Positions 62,300-64,000 of a DNA stretch of 64,000 nucleotides are shown here, piece by piece. Source of the DNA: Apostichopus japonicus (lineage: Eukaryota > Echinodermata > Holothuroidea > Aspidochirotida > Stichopodidae); the NCBI RefSeq assembly GCF_037975245.1, contig NC_092577.1, forward strand, positions 10,141,013-10,205,012, read 5' to 3'. The translations under genes and the position numbers were made by a program. Each line of letters starts with the position of its first letter. Position 1 is the stretch's first letter. The notes under the pieces were generated by a model. It saw nothing but the letters and a program-made list of their open reading frames with translations. It was not told where the DNA came from and ran no database searches.

Positions 62300-64000
62300 A
62301 ATACACAAACCAGTGAGTTTTGGGGTGACTGTGTAAAGTAGTCTCACTTTGTTTAAGCTGAGCATTCTATCACATTTCACTTCCACCCACCAACATCCTT
62401 GAAGTCACTCACACCTTATTGATGTTTGTAGGATATCATCTTCTAGGCAATGTAATTAGTGATCAACAAGGGTTCTTCTCCAATAAATTGGTGATTTGAA
62501 GCAGGATCCAGTGCAACCTGATCAGTTTAATATGTTTGGCAAGTTCCTTGAATGATTTAGCTTGGCTTTGGCGATCGTGTGGGTGTTCCCGGTTCGGTAA
62601 CTCGCATCTCCAAACAGAATCGCACCCAAAAGAGAAAGTTACTGTTACTGTACTTCACATTGACATACTGTAACTGTATATGCACAAAAAAAATAGTATC
62701 GTGCAGTTTGGGGACTTAAAATTTGGGGTAACATCCTGATTGGTTGAAAATAGGAGGAACTTCGAGAAAATCAGGAATTTATGCCACTTAGTTGAGCTGG
62801 CCTCCTAGATTTACTTCGCTCCTCTCTAACCTGTCTCCCACTCCACAATTGCACTTTCCTATCTACCTAACTACACATTTGGAAACATTTGAGCACTGCG
62901 CCCTCGCTCCCACTAATTCCTCCTTCCGTATCTACCACTCAGAAGTAGACTACACGTAATTTTCCGTGAAATTATCGTTGGTGATTTTACGACCATTTTT
63001 CGCCACTTAATTGAGCTGGCCTCCTAGTTTACTCTTTTGCAGTGTTTGTTTTATGTTTGTTGATTCAGGATGTATGCTGCTCACACTGTAACTCAGGTGG
63101 TGGAGGCATTTCTGCTGCACTCTACAGTATTGAGGATACTTGATACAGGTTCATTGGTATCCAGTATCACATCCGTACTGTGTCTCGTCCTAAATATCAA
63201 CCTGTCACACATCCCTATCTAGCACTTCGATTCAACTGCCTGACACGGACTGGTTCTGTCATTAATATGTTTATCTTTCTTTTATTACTGGTACTGTAGG
63301 TATTGAATTGAGTGATTATTTTTTAACCAATTGTTTACATTAAGAGTTTAATGATGACACCTTTCAAATTGAAATCATGATGGAGAAGGAACGTGGACAA
63401 CATTGACTGTTAGTTAGATATGAATTAAAGTTATCTATCACAATACAGGTACCATCACTACCATGCATGCATTTTGTTTTTCCAATAAATGCATAAATTT
63501 ACCTCACACTTACCTGTGTCCTTTACCCTATATGTACTACCATCTAACCCTAGGCTATTAACTGGTAACATTCTAGCACTACGACCCCAATAGGTGAAGG
63601 ATACAGGTAAATATCGTGGTTCTTAAAGCCCTGAATCAGTAAGTATATATAGGTAGATTTCAAGTTAGTTGTCAGTGCTGTATGTACTATCCATGGGCAA
63701 CTACAATGGCAAACAAAAGTACAATGTAGAATAACAATGCTAAATCTACAGTACTGTATGTTTGATTGTACTGTAAATGATGTGATGACATGTCATTGAT
63801 TATCATTGAATATTCAGTGTTAACTGTGGATTGAATATTCAGTGAACTGTGAGTTGATATCTTCAGTATTGAGGACAAGCCCAGTAATAAGTCCTGTTGT
63901 TCATTTATTCCCTCAGTGACTAACCGTATCAAAATAACACATTAACCCAAATAACTGACAGCGGATAATCCCTCTTGTGTTCTGTCGCATCTACGATCTC
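62300..64000. other. stretch with no recognised gene
   Basis: Contains a repeated phrase TTGAGCTGGCCTCCTAG at ~62793 and ~63012 next to ATTTTACG/AATTTAT pieces, suggesting a degenerate ~220-bp duplication. No supported exon. A possible - strand donor (ACTTACCTGTG) at ~63510 has no convincing partner. Confidence 0.35.

Overview
The window looks like nuclear DNA from an invertebrate deuterostome. It is AT-rich with many short exons, long introns with canonical GT/AG borders, dense minisatellites, tRNA-derived SINEs, RTE and L2/CR1-like LINE fragments, and long poly-G/poly-C runs. An echinoderm, perhaps a sea cucumber, is my best guess. That rests on the overall look of the repeats and of the two conserved proteins, not on a database match. 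No bacterial, viral or CRISPR features were seen.

Two genes are secure. On the + strand, WDR48 (UAF1, the activating partner of the deubiquitinases USP1, USP12 and USP46) occupies 569-16394 as 15 exons that join in frame into 652 codons plus a stop. Its first ~65 residues lie before the window. Two further exon-like blocks, 18779-18840 and 28150-28229, fit in phase and may give an alternative C-terminus. On the - strand, a complete four-exon Rab GTPase of the RAB20 type runs from 31584 down to 29800 and encodes 207 residues with a C-terminal Cys-Cys prenylation motif. The two genes converge. An ETS-site region near 36.1-36.4 kb may be the distal promoter and 5' UTR exon of RAB20.

A third, newly inferred gene begins near 47.95 kb on the + strand: a TATA-like box, a signal-peptide exon (48005-48070), a cysteine-rich exon (50024-50139) and a 39-base exon (50255-50293), all in compatible phase. 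Its third exon lies inside a 740-bp direct duplication, and the second exon copy has a one-base length change. The gene matches no family I can name and its 3' end is not settled. It is the best candidate here for something undescribed. Weaker orphan exon candidates are at 42191-42419 (+), 53572-53647 (-) and 58776-58814 (+).

The rest is repeat-rich. From 16.4 to 28 kb there are ~300-bp tandem duplications, 17-, 19- and 21-bp minisatellites, a SINE and a hammerhead-like hairpin. From 31.6 to 33 kb there are two C-rich arrays. From 36.5 to 40.5 kb there is a nest of elements: a terminal-inverted-repeat element, an RTE reverse transcriptase fragment, a 138-bp array and an L2/CR1-like LINE 3' end. 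At 42.55-43.02 kb there is a hAT-like element whose relative lies inverted in a WDR48 intron. From 52 to 62 kb there are two SINE families, a 1.3-kb array of 31-bp units, a 287-bp LINE fragment with a 12-bp target-site duplication, a 19-bp array and a 16-bp-stem hairpin. Most long open frames outside WDR48 and RAB20 are minisatellites read in several frames.
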